Source: an uncultured Lachnospiraceae bacterium (GTDB lineage Bacteria; Bacillota; Clostridia; Lachnospirales; Lachnospiraceae). From it: 19,207 nt of DNA. The stretch's first letter is position 1, and each line of letters begins with the position of its first letter. The position numbers and the translations under genes are program-made. Where the stretch lies: positions 1 through 19,207 of the forward strand of contig CAKRPI010000038.1 in assembly GCA_934376945.1 (NCBI GenBank), given 5' to 3'. A model generated the notes under the pieces. That model had not been told where the DNA came from. It ran no database searches and worked only from the letters and a program-made list of their open reading frames with translations. This document shows, piece after piece, positions 1 through 6,070 of the stretch.

Positions 1-43
1 GCTGCTTACACTCCGTGCATGCCAATGTGATTCTAACGCGCAC
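1..43 (-). CDS. rpmG: 50S ribosomal protein L33, 5' part only
   Basis: The minus strand starting at GTG 43 reads MRVRITLACTECKQ, the typical beginning of bacterial ribosomal protein L33 with the first CxxC zinc-ribbon cysteines; only 14 codons lie in the window and the gene continues off the left edge. L33 is a small component of the large ribosomal subunit. The start is not certain: an in-frame GTG at 52 (adding MEV before VRVRI) has a better spaced AGGAG at 59-63, while the GTG at 43 has only a GAGGTGG close by; family convention favours 43. A TAG at 62-64 closes the frame upstream. In Firmicutes rpmG is usually followed by secE and nusG, so those genes are expected further left (inference). 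The sequence match is short but distinctive. Confidence 0.85.
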   Translation of the reverse strand, partial: MRVRITLACTECKQ

Positions 44-76
44 AACTTCCACCTCGCTCTCCTATTTAATGTACGC

Positions 77-99
77 CGACAGCAACGCTGTCGTTTTTT
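77..99. promoter_or_regulatory. Perfect hairpin in the rpmG leader
   Basis: CGACAGC (77-83) and GCTGTCG (87-93) form a 7-bp stem with a three-base loop. On the plus strand six Ts follow (94-99), as in an intrinsic terminator, but no plus-strand gene is visible to its left. On the minus strand the hairpin lies in the rpmG leader, about 13 bases before the AGGAG. It could end antisense transcription or take part in leader control of L33; the sequence alone does not decide. Confidence 0.5.
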
Positions 100-142
100 G
101 TTTTAGGCACAAAAAAAAAGCCTGCTTCCATAACGCCTGTTT

Positions 143-172
143 ACTATATCACAGGGATATATGGGAAGTCAA
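143..172 (-). promoter_or_regulatory. Promoter of rpmG
   Basis: On the minus strand a -35 box TTGACT (172-167) is followed after 18 bases by TATAGT (148-143), preceded by TG at the extended -10 position (TGATATAGT). Transcription would start near 136 and give a leader of about 90 bases before the L33 start. Confidence 0.7.
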
Positions 173-277
173 GCTTTTTCTTACTGTAAATCACCATGTG
201 CAGGACAAACCGCAGCCGCCCCGGACTGCAAAAATGCAGGTGTACCGAAGACATTCCGGCTGGCATCCGCGCCGCAA

Positions 278-760
278 TTACAGAAAATGAATTTCATACT
301 CCGGTGCCATTCCCTCTTCAAGCTCCATCGTAATATAGCTCGGACGCCGCCCTTCCTGTCTCGGGAAGGAAAGACTGCCCGGATTGAGCACTGTCAGCTC
401 CGAATCACTTTGATCCACAAACGGCTTATGGGTATGGCCGAACATCGCGATCGTGCAATGATTCGCCTTCGCCTCTTCTGCCAGATCACGAGTCCCTACC
501 GACACATAATAATAATGCCCATGTGTAATCAGAATCCGCTGCCCGCAAATTTCTATGATCTGCGTCTTCGGAAGATTCGAAAAGAAATCACAATTGCCTG
601 CAACCATATGAATCGGACAGGTTACAAGATTCCGGATCGCATGTTCTCCTTTTTCCGAATCACCAAGATGAATCAGATGATCCGGCATTCCGTCCTCACG
701 AAGAATTTTTTCCAGATTTTCTTCATGGCTGTGTGTATCACTTACAATCAGAACTTTCAT
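278..760 (-). CDS. YfcE/YsnB-like metallophosphoesterase
   Basis: A 160-residue cytoplasmic calcineurin-like phosphoesterase of the small YfcE/MJ0936 type. Metal ligands are visible in the expected order: D8 and H10 in SDTH, D34 in HLGD, N56 in GNCD, H80 in THGH, and H109/H111 in GHTH, followed by the conserved LNPGS. The family hydrolyses phosphodiester or phosphomonoester bonds with bound manganese or a similar metal; the natural substrate is not known. Its ATG overlaps the rdgB stop in an ATGA, so the two are translationally coupled. The same pairing is found in B. subtilis (ysnA-ysnB), which suggests a shared role in nucleotide housekeeping. It is the last gene of the operon; I see no convincing terminator between it and the rpmG promoter. 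A paralogue opens the same operon at 4040-4597, about 25 residues longer. Confidence 0.9.
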   Translation of the reverse strand: MKVLIVSDTHSHEENLEKILREDGMPDHLIHLGDSEKGEHAIRNLVTCPIHMVAGNCDFFSNLPKTQIIEICGQRILITHGHYYYVSVGTRDLAEEAKANHCTIAMFGHTHKPFVDQSDSELTVLNPGSLSFPRQEGRRPSYITMELEEGMAPEYEIHFL

Positions 761-1383
761 ATACTCTCTCCCCCGGCCTTCTGTTTCTTCAGACAGCCTG
801 CAAGCTGTTTTTTCATTTCTCGAAGTGCTTTTCCGCGATGGCTCAGTTCGTTTTTCTTTTCTGCGGAAATTTCAGCAGAAGTACATCCCTGCTCCGGCAG
901 ATAAAAAATCGGATCATATCCGAATCCATTTTCGCCGCGGCTCTCATACGCAATGATTCCTTCCATCGTTCCACGGCTGGTCAGAATCCTCCCATCCGGA
1001 AAGACGCATGCAATCGCACACACAAAACGAGCGGTTCGTTTTTCCCGCGGCACACCCTCCAGCCGATCGATCAGATTCTGATTTTTAATATCATAAGAAG
1101 TGTCCTCTCCCATGTATCTTGCCGAATAGATACCCGGCTCTCCTCCAAGCGCGTCAATTTCAAGGCCAGAATCGTCTGCCATTGTAACTTCCCCTGTTTT
1201 TTCCATAATCGCTTTCGCCTTAATAATTGCATTTTCCTCAAAGGTTGTCCCATTTTCTTCAATATCTGCCGAGACGCCCGCTTCTTTCATCGATACAACC
1301 GGGAGATCAAGATCACCGAGGATCATTCGGATTTCTCTCATTTTTCCCTCATTTCCAGTTGCAAATATCATTCGTTTTTCCAC
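757..1383 (-). CDS. rdgB: XTP/dITP diphosphatase (HAM1/RdgB)
   Basis: A 208-residue non-canonical purine NTP pyrophosphatase. It hydrolyses ITP, dITP and XTP to the monophosphate and pyrophosphate, keeping deaminated purines out of DNA and RNA. Family signatures are all present: the N-terminal TGNEGK loop (residues 9-14), TFEENA, DDSGLE with the catalytic aspartates (70-75), GIYSARY, FGYDP (154-158) and the C-terminal SHRGKAL. I chose the GTG at 1383 because GAGGAG (1391-1396) is seven bases before it and the length then fits the usual ~200 residues; the frame is open to an ATG at 1431, which would add a basic 16-residue tail not seen in the family. It follows the C1 peptidase gene by 66 bases and overlaps the next phosphoesterase gene by four bases. 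Confidence 0.93.
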   Translation of the reverse strand: MEKRMIFATGNEGKMREIRMILGDLDLPVVSMKEAGVSADIEENGTTFEENAIIKAKAIMEKTGEVTMADDSGLEIDALGGEPGIYSARYMGEDTSYDIKNQNLIDRLEGVPREKRTARFVCAIACVFPDGRILTSRGTMEGIIAYESRGENGFGYDPIFYLPEQGCTSAEISAEKKNELSHRGKALREMKKQLAGCLKKQKAGGESI

Positions 1384-1449
1384 AGTTTTTCTCCTCTTTC
1401 CAACCGCTGCCTTCTTAACATCCCTGCGCACAAATCGTAAAATGAACGC

Positions 1450-2892
1450 TCAATCTGTTCTGTCCGTATACGCTTTCAGGCAGACGTTGCTGCCGTATCT
1501 TTTCTCCGTGTGTTCCCAGCTTATCCCGTCATGACTGATAAACCCATATTTTCCTTCCGTTGTAACATTTTGCGTATCGCTGCCTGTTTTATATTCCACC
1601 GCCACCGGATTTTTTACCTCCGGCACTTTGACGTGTACCAGGACTGCAAAATATTCTCCTTCATCCAGCAAAACTGCTTCCGGCAGTTCCACAGTATAAA
1701 ATCCTGCCCACTGGAATGTACCGCTTTTTAAAAGGCTGCGTTTTGAAAAATCTGCCGTATCTGCAGGCGACTGCACAAGATACAATTCATATGAAGTATT
1801 CTCTCCGACTGCGTAAAAGCCTGCCGCCAAAAGCTGTTCTTTCCCATCTGCACAGTATACATTTGCAAACCAGCATTCCCCGTCATCATACCCCTGTCTT
1901 CCCTGCCAGCCACAATCATCCGTCTGATAAATCACATCATAATTATCCGCCGGTTCAATTTTTGTATATGCCATTGCCGTTCCGGCAATATTTGCATCTG
2001 CATATGAAACATAAAAAATTCCCTGATCGCCGAATTCTTCTCCCCAGCTGTTCTGACAGATAAATGCGCCGTCCATATCCGGTATTTCAGAAAATGAAAA
2101 TCTGGAGAAACTGTCATCCCAGCCAAGAATCAGAATCTCATGATTCTGCGTTTCTTTCTTCGAATCATAATAAGCCGAGGTCACTTCATTATAATATCCT
2201 GCCTCCGGCAAAACGGTCTCACGGCTCATATATAAAGATGTCTGCACTGCTCCGTATTTCTGCACTGCCGCTTTGATCTCCTGCCTGTCAGCCCCATCCA
2301 GAAGCTGAATTTCCTGCACATGCACTGCGGGTAACAGCCCATCCGGCGACTCCCCGTCACCATAAGGATCCTCCGCTTCCGTCACAGGTCCCTGCCAGCC
2401 GCTTAAATACGCCATCGTCATCCTTGCATCTCCGCCTGCATTGACCGGCACCGTGAATGCATTGTGCAGCGCCAGATGATCTGCCGAAAAAACAATCCGT
2501 TCCTTCGGCAGCAGCGCACTTTCCAACGCGGATGTCGCCGCCAGTGCCCAGCAGGTTCCATAGCTTCCCTGGCTTTTTACGGTCGGTTTCCGGTCATACC
2601 AAACGGAGCTGTACCTAGTCGGAAGCATTTCCGGAAAAACCGGTAATTTCAGCTCCGGAAAAGTCTGCCCAACCCCTGCCAAAGACGCAGCATCCGGCAA
2701 GCCGGGCAATGCCAGATCCAAAAAATCCTGCTCCGACTCTGATGCAAAAACCACATCTGACACGGCCGCCCATGAGCAAACAGCTGCAGTATTCATACTG
2801 TATACGATTCCGATCACAGCTGCCGCACACCAGCTGACACCTGGCCATCTCTTTTTATTTTCCGCGTTTTTCAACCACATTCCCCGCTTCAC
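1450..2892 (-). CDS. Secreted papain-like (C1) peptidase with lectin-like domain
   Basis: About 480 residues. A basic N-terminus and hydrophobic stretch (about 21-45) act as an export signal. The papain fold covers about 95-300 with its full catalytic set: Q108 in KSQGSYGTCWA, nucleophile C114, H251 in NHEILILGWDD and N281 in QNSWGEEFGDQGIFYVSY. The roughly 180 residues after it resemble the lectin-like domain that often follows C1 domains in Clostridia (fold inferred). No cell-wall anchor or obvious lipobox is seen, so the enzyme is probably released or loosely attached. There is no recognisable inhibitory propeptide, only about 45 residues between signal and catalytic domain. The start is uncertain: this GTG or an in-frame ATG at 2880, neither with a good ribosome binding site. 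It overlaps the preceding methyltransferase gene by 26-38 bases, which suggests coupled translation. Substrate unknown. Confidence 0.85.
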   Translation of the reverse strand: MKRGMWLKNAENKKRWPGVSWCAAAVIGIVYSMNTAAVCSWAAVSDVVFASESEQDFLDLALPGLPDAASLAGVGQTFPELKLPVFPEMLPTRYSSVWYDRKPTVKSQGSYGTCWALAATSALESALLPKERIVFSADHLALHNAFTVPVNAGGDARMTMAYLSGWQGPVTEAEDPYGDGESPDGLLPAVHVQEIQLLDGADRQEIKAAVQKYGAVQTSLYMSRETVLPEAGYYNEVTSAYYDSKKETQNHEILILGWDDSFSRFSFSEIPDMDGAFICQNSWGEEFGDQGIFYVSYADANIAGTAMAYTKIEPADNYDVIYQTDDCGWQGRQGYDDGECWFANVYCADGKEQLLAAGFYAVGENTSYELYLVQSPADTADFSKRSLLKSGTFQWAGFYTVELPEAVLLDEGEYFAVLVHVKVPEVKNPVAVEYKTGSDTQNVTTEGKYGFISHDGISWEHTEKRYGSNVCLKAYTDRTD

Positions 2893-4033
2893 GTCTTGGC
2901 GGCCGCGGTCCGATAAACTGATAATAATATGTTTTTATCATACCGTTATAAATTTTTCGGTTCTTATCCGCTTTGCGACCGATATATTTTTCTGCATCTT
3001 CATAGGAAGTAATCACATACTCCGACCAGCTGTCCAGCCTTGAAAATGCATAACCGATCTCGGTATACAGCGCCGGAAGATTCGCCCGATCCTCGATTCG
3101 TTCCCCGTATGGCGGATTCGTGATCACAAATCCATACTTCTTCGGGTGACTCAGCTCACTGACGCTGCGTTTCTGAAAATGGATCAGATGATCAACACCT
3201 GCCAGCCTTGCATTTTCTCTCGCTGCTTTTATCACTTCTCCGTCTATGTCATACCCCTGGATATCCGTCTCGATCTTGTCATCAATCAGATCCTGTGCTT
3301 CCTCCACCGCATGATACCAGTGTTTGCGCGGCACAAGATTTTTCCAGTTTTCAGCAAGAAAGCTGCGGTTCATGCCAGGTGCAATATTGGCCGCCATCAT
3401 TGCCGCTTCAATCGGAAAAGTACCACTGCCGCAAAACGGGTCGACCAGAATCCGATCTGCCTTCCATGGCGTCAGCATAATCAGTGCCGAAGCCAAAGTC
3501 TCCGAAATCGGAGCCTTGGCTGTCAGCTTACGATAGCCACGTTTATGCAGCGACTCACCCGTCGTATCCAGCCCGATCACCGCCTCATCCTTCATCATAA
3601 AAATCCGGATCGGATAGCTTGCCCCATCTTCTTTAAACCACTCAATTCCATAAATACCCTTCAGCCGTTCCACAATTGCTTTTTTTACAATTGACTGAAT
3701 ATCCGACGGACTGAACAGTTTACTTTTTACGGATGTTGCCTTCGTTACCCAGAATTTTGCATCAACCGGCAGATATGCTTCCCACGGCAACGCCTTCACA
3801 CGATCAAACAGCTCTTCAAATGTCGTTGCATGCACCGCGCCAACCTTCAACAGAATCCGCTCCGCACTGCGCAGAAAAATATTCGCTACCGCAATCGCTT
3901 CTGCATCTCCCAGAAACGTCACCCTGCCATCCTCTACGCTGCTGATCTCATATCCAAGATCCAGAATTTCTCTTTTCAGCACCGCCTCCAGTCCGAAATG
4001 GCACGGCGCCATCAGTTCATATAATTCTCTCAT
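2855..4033 (-). CDS. THUMP-domain 23S rRNA (guanine-N2) methyltransferase, RlmL/YpsC type
   Basis: A 392-residue cytoplasmic SAM-dependent RNA methyltransferase. The N-terminal part (about 45-155) matches a THUMP RNA-binding domain. A linker with LHKRGYR (162-168) leads to a Rossmann methyltransferase domain with the SAM motif DPFCGSGTFPIEAA (198-211) and the catalytic NPPYGER (306-312), typical of base-amino N2-guanine methylation. The family includes B. subtilis YpsC and the N-terminal half of E. coli RlmL, which modifies 23S rRNA; the exact target guanosine here is inferred. The start has GAGGAG nine bases upstream and lies six bases after the yfcE stop, in the same operon. The C-terminal tail is Arg/Pro rich (GPRPPRREAG) and its coding sequence overlaps the next gene. 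Confidence 0.92.
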   Translation of the reverse strand: MRELYELMAPCHFGLEAVLKREILDLGYEISSVEDGRVTFLGDAEAIAVANIFLRSAERILLKVGAVHATTFEELFDRVKALPWEAYLPVDAKFWVTKATSVKSKLFSPSDIQSIVKKAIVERLKGIYGIEWFKEDGASYPIRIFMMKDEAVIGLDTTGESLHKRGYRKLTAKAPISETLASALIMLTPWKADRILVDPFCGSGTFPIEAAMMAANIAPGMNRSFLAENWKNLVPRKHWYHAVEEAQDLIDDKIETDIQGYDIDGEVIKAARENARLAGVDHLIHFQKRSVSELSHPKKYGFVITNPPYGERIEDRANLPALYTEIGYAFSRLDSWSEYVITSYEDAEKYIGRKADKNRKIYNGMIKTYYYQFIGPRPPRREAGNVVEKRGK

Positions 4034-4039
4034 GCACTA

Positions 4040-4597
4040 CTACTCCTCATTTGAATGAAGCTTTGTTTCCTTTACGACCGTACCGTCAAATGTGAGAATC
4101 CGGAACACGCCATCCTCCAGCACTGCATAAGTCGGCGGATTTCCCTCCTTCGGAATAGAGACAGAACCTGGATTTAAAATCAGAATTCCATCCTTGCGTT
4201 CTGCCCGCAGGACATGTGTATGACCATGTAAAAGAACATCTCCTTTTTTTAACGGAGGAAGATTCTTTTCATTATAAACATGGCCATGCGTTGCATAAAT
4301 TGCACAGGTACCATCAAACAGAAGCATATAGTCGGCAAGCACCGGAAATTCCAGTACCATCTGATCCACCTCTGCCTCACAGTTTCCGCGCACCGCATAA
4401 ATTTCATCTTTGTGCTCATTTAGCATTTTGATCACTTCCTTTGGAGCATACTCCTTTGGCAGATCATTGCGCGGCCCATGATACAGAATATCTCCAAGCA
4501 GTACCATTCTCTGCGCATTTTCTTTTTCATACGCCTCAAGCAGCTTTCTGCAATAAAACGCAGAACCGTGTATATCAGATGCTATTAACAGCTTCAT
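4040..4597 (-). CDS. yfcE: YfcE-family phosphodiesterase
   Basis: A 185-residue metallophosphoesterase, nearly the length of E. coli YfcE (184). Metal-binding motifs: SDIHGS (D8, H10), LLGDILYHGPRN (D36, with the PRN typical of YfcE), RGNCE (N72), THGH (H104) and HGHTH (H126, H128), then LNPGS. YfcE hydrolyses phosphodiesters such as bis-p-nitrophenyl phosphate in vitro with manganese; its cellular substrate is unsettled. I chose the ATG at 4597 because AGGAGG lies six bases upstream; an ATG seven codons earlier would include that ribosome binding site. It is the first gene of the operon, followed after six bases by the rRNA methyltransferase. Confidence 0.9.
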   Translation of the reverse strand: MKLLIASDIHGSAFYCRKLLEAYEKENAQRMVLLGDILYHGPRNDLPKEYAPKEVIKMLNEHKDEIYAVRGNCEAEVDQMVLEFPVLADYMLLFDGTCAIYATHGHVYNEKNLPPLKKGDVLLHGHTHVLRAERKDGILILNPGSVSIPKEGNPPTYAVLEDGVFRILTFDGTVVKETKLHSNEE

Positions 4598-4668
4598 CCT
4601 TTTCCTCCTTTTATTCAAATGAACTTCTTTTTTCCCTTTTCGTTTTTTCGAAAATTGGTTTATTCTTT

Positions 4669-4697
4669 ATCTTAATGCCCGTCTGCTGTGCTGTCAA
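4669..4697 (-). promoter_or_regulatory. Promoter of the yfcE-methyltransferase-peptidase-rdgB operon
   Basis: TTGACA (4697-4692), a 17-base spacer and TAAGAT (4674-4669) on the minus strand. The start point would be near 4662, giving a 65-base, A-rich leader before the yfcE start at 4597. Confidence 0.65.
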
Positions 4698-4886
4698 TCC
4701 CTATCTGTATGTCACAGTGAAACTTCCCTGCTCTCTCTTTTCCTTCCTGCTATCCAACATGCAATCCTTGTAAACCGAATCTCCTCATTCCATTTTCACC
4801 GCCGCAGAATCATAAAAATCCCGCCCTATAAGGAGCTCTTTCGCAGGAAACCTCCTCCGCATAAGACTTCACAGGCAGCAAATTAC

Positions 4887-5207
4887 TTATCTGCGTTCTT
4901 GCGGCCAACGCCCCGTCACAATATTTATGCCCCGGTACGCTCGATAACCGCCCACCACGCTCTTTACCTGATAGCCTTTGTAAGCCAGCCTGCGCGCCGC
5001 TTCCAGACTAAGTCCTCCCCGATCACAGTACAAAATCAGCAATCGATCCTTCCCCGGACGCAGCAGTCCTAATTCCTGCGGCAGCACATGCAATGCCCCT
5101 TCGATATGCCCGGCTTCATATTCTTCCGCTATCCTCAAATCTACGATCAGCGCATGTGGATCACGGACATACTGATCTATCTCCTTTGCAGGAATCGTCT
5201 CCAGCAT
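4887..5207 (-). CDS. Rhodanese-like domain protein
   Basis: A 106-residue single-domain rhodanese, probably cytoplasmic. IVDLRIAEEYEAGHIEGALHV is the conserved first motif, and the active-site loop is CDRGGLS with cysteine 61 as the sulfur-accepting residue, followed by ARRLAYKGY and VVGGYRAY, the usual end of the fold. Such proteins carry persulfide sulfur for thiosulfate, tRNA-thiolation or detoxification reactions; the specific role cannot be read from the sequence. The ATG at 5207 has GAGGAGG nine bases upstream; ATGs at 5216 and 5231 are possible but poorly placed. No partner gene is adjacent: the small protein gene lies 219 bases upstream and the yfcE operon promoter lies 190 bases downstream. 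Confidence 0.88.
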   Translation of the reverse strand: MLETIPAKEIDQYVRDPHALIVDLRIAEEYEAGHIEGALHVLPQELGLLRPGKDRLLILYCDRGGLSLEAARRLAYKGYQVKSVVGGYRAYRGINIVTGRWPQERR

Positions 5208-5336
5208 GATCGCCATCCTCCTCTGCCGCATACCTTTACTGTATCATATGTTCATCCGTGAAAATTGCTCCCGTCGTTTTCCCGCCTCCAATATAATAAC
5301 AATCGTACGTTCAGATCCTTTTTCGTGCCAAACGAA

Positions 5337-5366
5337 GCGGGCCGGAATTTTCCTTTTCCGCCCCGC
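5337..5366 (-). terminator. Possible terminator after the small disordered protein gene
   Basis: GCGGG (5337-5341) pairs with CCCGC (5362-5366), and GGAA with TTCC inside, interrupted by a 2x2 mismatch. On the minus strand it is followed only by TTCGTTT, so termination would be weak. Confidence 0.3.
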
Positions 5367-5426
5367 CTGCATTCGTCCGCAAAACAAACCTTCTCAGTCC
5401 ACGTTCATAACTGAATAGCCGCCTGA

Positions 5427-5618
5427 CTATTCGTCTCGTTCACTTCTGTATGAATTATGGCAGTCATGCGTATTTTCGGACTGTTCATTTCTCGCATTTT
5501 TCATTTTTGTATTTTCCGCATTTTTCGATACAGTTCTGTTTTCGTACTGCATTCCGGAAACATCTTCTCTCTTTGACTTTACACCTGATGTCTTTGAAGT
5601 AGTCGTATTTTTTGCCAT
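5427..5618 (-). CDS. Small hydrophilic, probably disordered protein
   Basis: A 63-residue protein made almost entirely of polar and charged residues (Asn, Lys, Ser, Thr, Arg, Glu), with a single cysteine near the end and no hydrophobic core, signal peptide or membrane segment. The ATG at 5618 (MAKNTTTSKTSG) has AGGAGG eight bases upstream, which makes this a convincing gene despite its size; an ATG six codons earlier would include the binding site. I do not recognise a named family. Similar short Asn/Lys/Ser/Thr-rich proteins starting MAKN are common in spore-forming Clostridia, and a possible sporulation promoter lies upstream, so a spore-related role is conceivable but unproven. Confidence 0.6.
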   Translation of the reverse strand: MAKNTTTSKTSGVKSKREDVSGMQYENRTVSKNAENTKMKNARNEQSENTHDCHNSYRSERDE

Positions 5619-5707
5619 TTTTACAGCCTCCTGCATATTATTGCGCCGCCACTTTGGCAGTCCTGCAGATGCCGGAAATCCTGCATTTCAACGGCTTCTG
5701 CATTCTC

Positions 5708-5736
5708 TAGTATGCCGATAAAATTGTAAAATATGT
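5708..5736 (-). promoter_or_regulatory. Possible forespore (sigma-F/G type) promoter
   Basis: On the minus strand ACATA (5736-5732), a 17-base spacer and CATACTA (5714-5708) approximate the forespore sigma pattern (GMATR, 17-18 bases, CATWHTA): full match at -10, four of five at -35. It lies about 80 bases before the small disordered protein and no sigma-A promoter is evident there. Short motifs like this occur by chance. Confidence 0.35.
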
Positions 5737-5737
5737 A

Positions 5738-5766
5738 TTGCAATTTTCTGGAAACTGTATTATAAT
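5738..5766 (+). promoter_or_regulatory. Plus-strand sigma-A promoter for the small RNA candidate
   Basis: TTGCAA (5738-5743), a 17-base spacer and perfect TATAAT (5761-5766). The start point would be near 5773. No open reading frame with a ribosome binding site follows on the plus strand before the terminator at 6025-6061. Confidence 0.65.
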
Positions 5767-5802
5767 TTGTTTTGTAAAAAAACTTACCCTTCAAAACATT
5801 TT

Positions 5803-5832
5803 TTTACAAACCCCTTATTAATTATTTATACT
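5803..5832 (+). promoter_or_regulatory. Second possible plus-strand promoter
   Basis: TTTACA (5803-5808), 18 bases and TATACT (5827-5832), which would start transcription near 5839, just before the GC-rich hairpin. It overlaps the 3' arm of the AT-rich hairpin of 5771-5810, so one of the two promoters may be the real one. Confidence 0.4.
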
Positions 5833-6021
5833 CCCCTCGAAGCGGTCGGCAGCTCCCCTGTCGGCCGTTTCATTTTGCAGTCAACTGACCACTTACCGGA
5901 CGCCACCAAAAAAGTTCCTTGCAGAACTAAGATTCTTCTCGAGTAAGGCAGCACAGGTATCGCACTTGGCTGGATGCGCTGTATCCCAAGACAGCTTAGA
6001 ACACTTCCTTTACTTTTACAG

Positions 6022-6061
6022 AAAAAGACAGCCGTTTCACACTTCTGGCTGTCTTTTTTTT
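6022..6061. terminator. Bidirectional terminator: small RNA (+) and galactoside operon (-)
   Basis: AAGACAGCC (6025-6033) pairs with GGCTGTCTT (6047-6055). Eight Ts follow on the plus strand and five on the minus strand, so it can end both the plus-strand RNA and the operon whose last stop codon is at 6071. Confidence 0.8.
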
Positions 6062-6070
6062 GCCCTGTTC

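Larger units (their letters stand above)
5773..6061 (+). ncRNA. Candidate structured small RNA, family not recognised
   Basis: This 434-base gap between coding regions (5637-6070) has no plausible protein gene but looks like a transcription unit: a near-consensus promoter, a string of hairpins and a strong terminator. Helices visible by eye: an AT-only 12-bp stem (5771-5782 with 5799-5810); a 10-bp GC-rich stem with two GU pairs (CGGTCGGCAG 5843-5852 with CTGTCGGCCG 5858-5867); AGTTC/GAACT (5913-5917, 5924-5928); GCTGT/ACAGC (5978-5982, 5991-5995), competing with ACAG/CTGT and CGCA/TGCG pairs; and the terminator. The transcript would be about 290 bases, or about 220 from the second promoter. 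The CTCCCCTG loop recalls 6S RNA, but I could not find the 6S closing stem between 5' and 3' ends. It lies antisense to nothing and could act in trans. Confidence 0.5.

Noticed and set aside
1..30. Plus-strand gene end (stop at 28-30) paired with the hairpin at 77-99
   Set aside because: The minus strand there clearly encodes the start of L33, so a plus-strand gene end is unlikely.
161..904. 247-residue plus-strand open frame
   Set aside because: It lies opposite the phosphoesterase and rdgB genes, has no ribosome binding site and no recognisable domain; the minus-strand genes have clear catalytic motifs.
5840..6020. 6S RNA identity for the plus-strand RNA candidate
   Set aside because: The C-rich hairpin loop is reminiscent, but I found no 5'-3' closing stem with a central bubble, so I left the family open.
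5820..6030. Minus-strand riboswitch reading of the same region (GGGGAGTA and similar)
   Set aside because: The motifs match no riboswitch core I know, and the terminator at 6022-6061 would cut off transcription entering from the galactoside operon.
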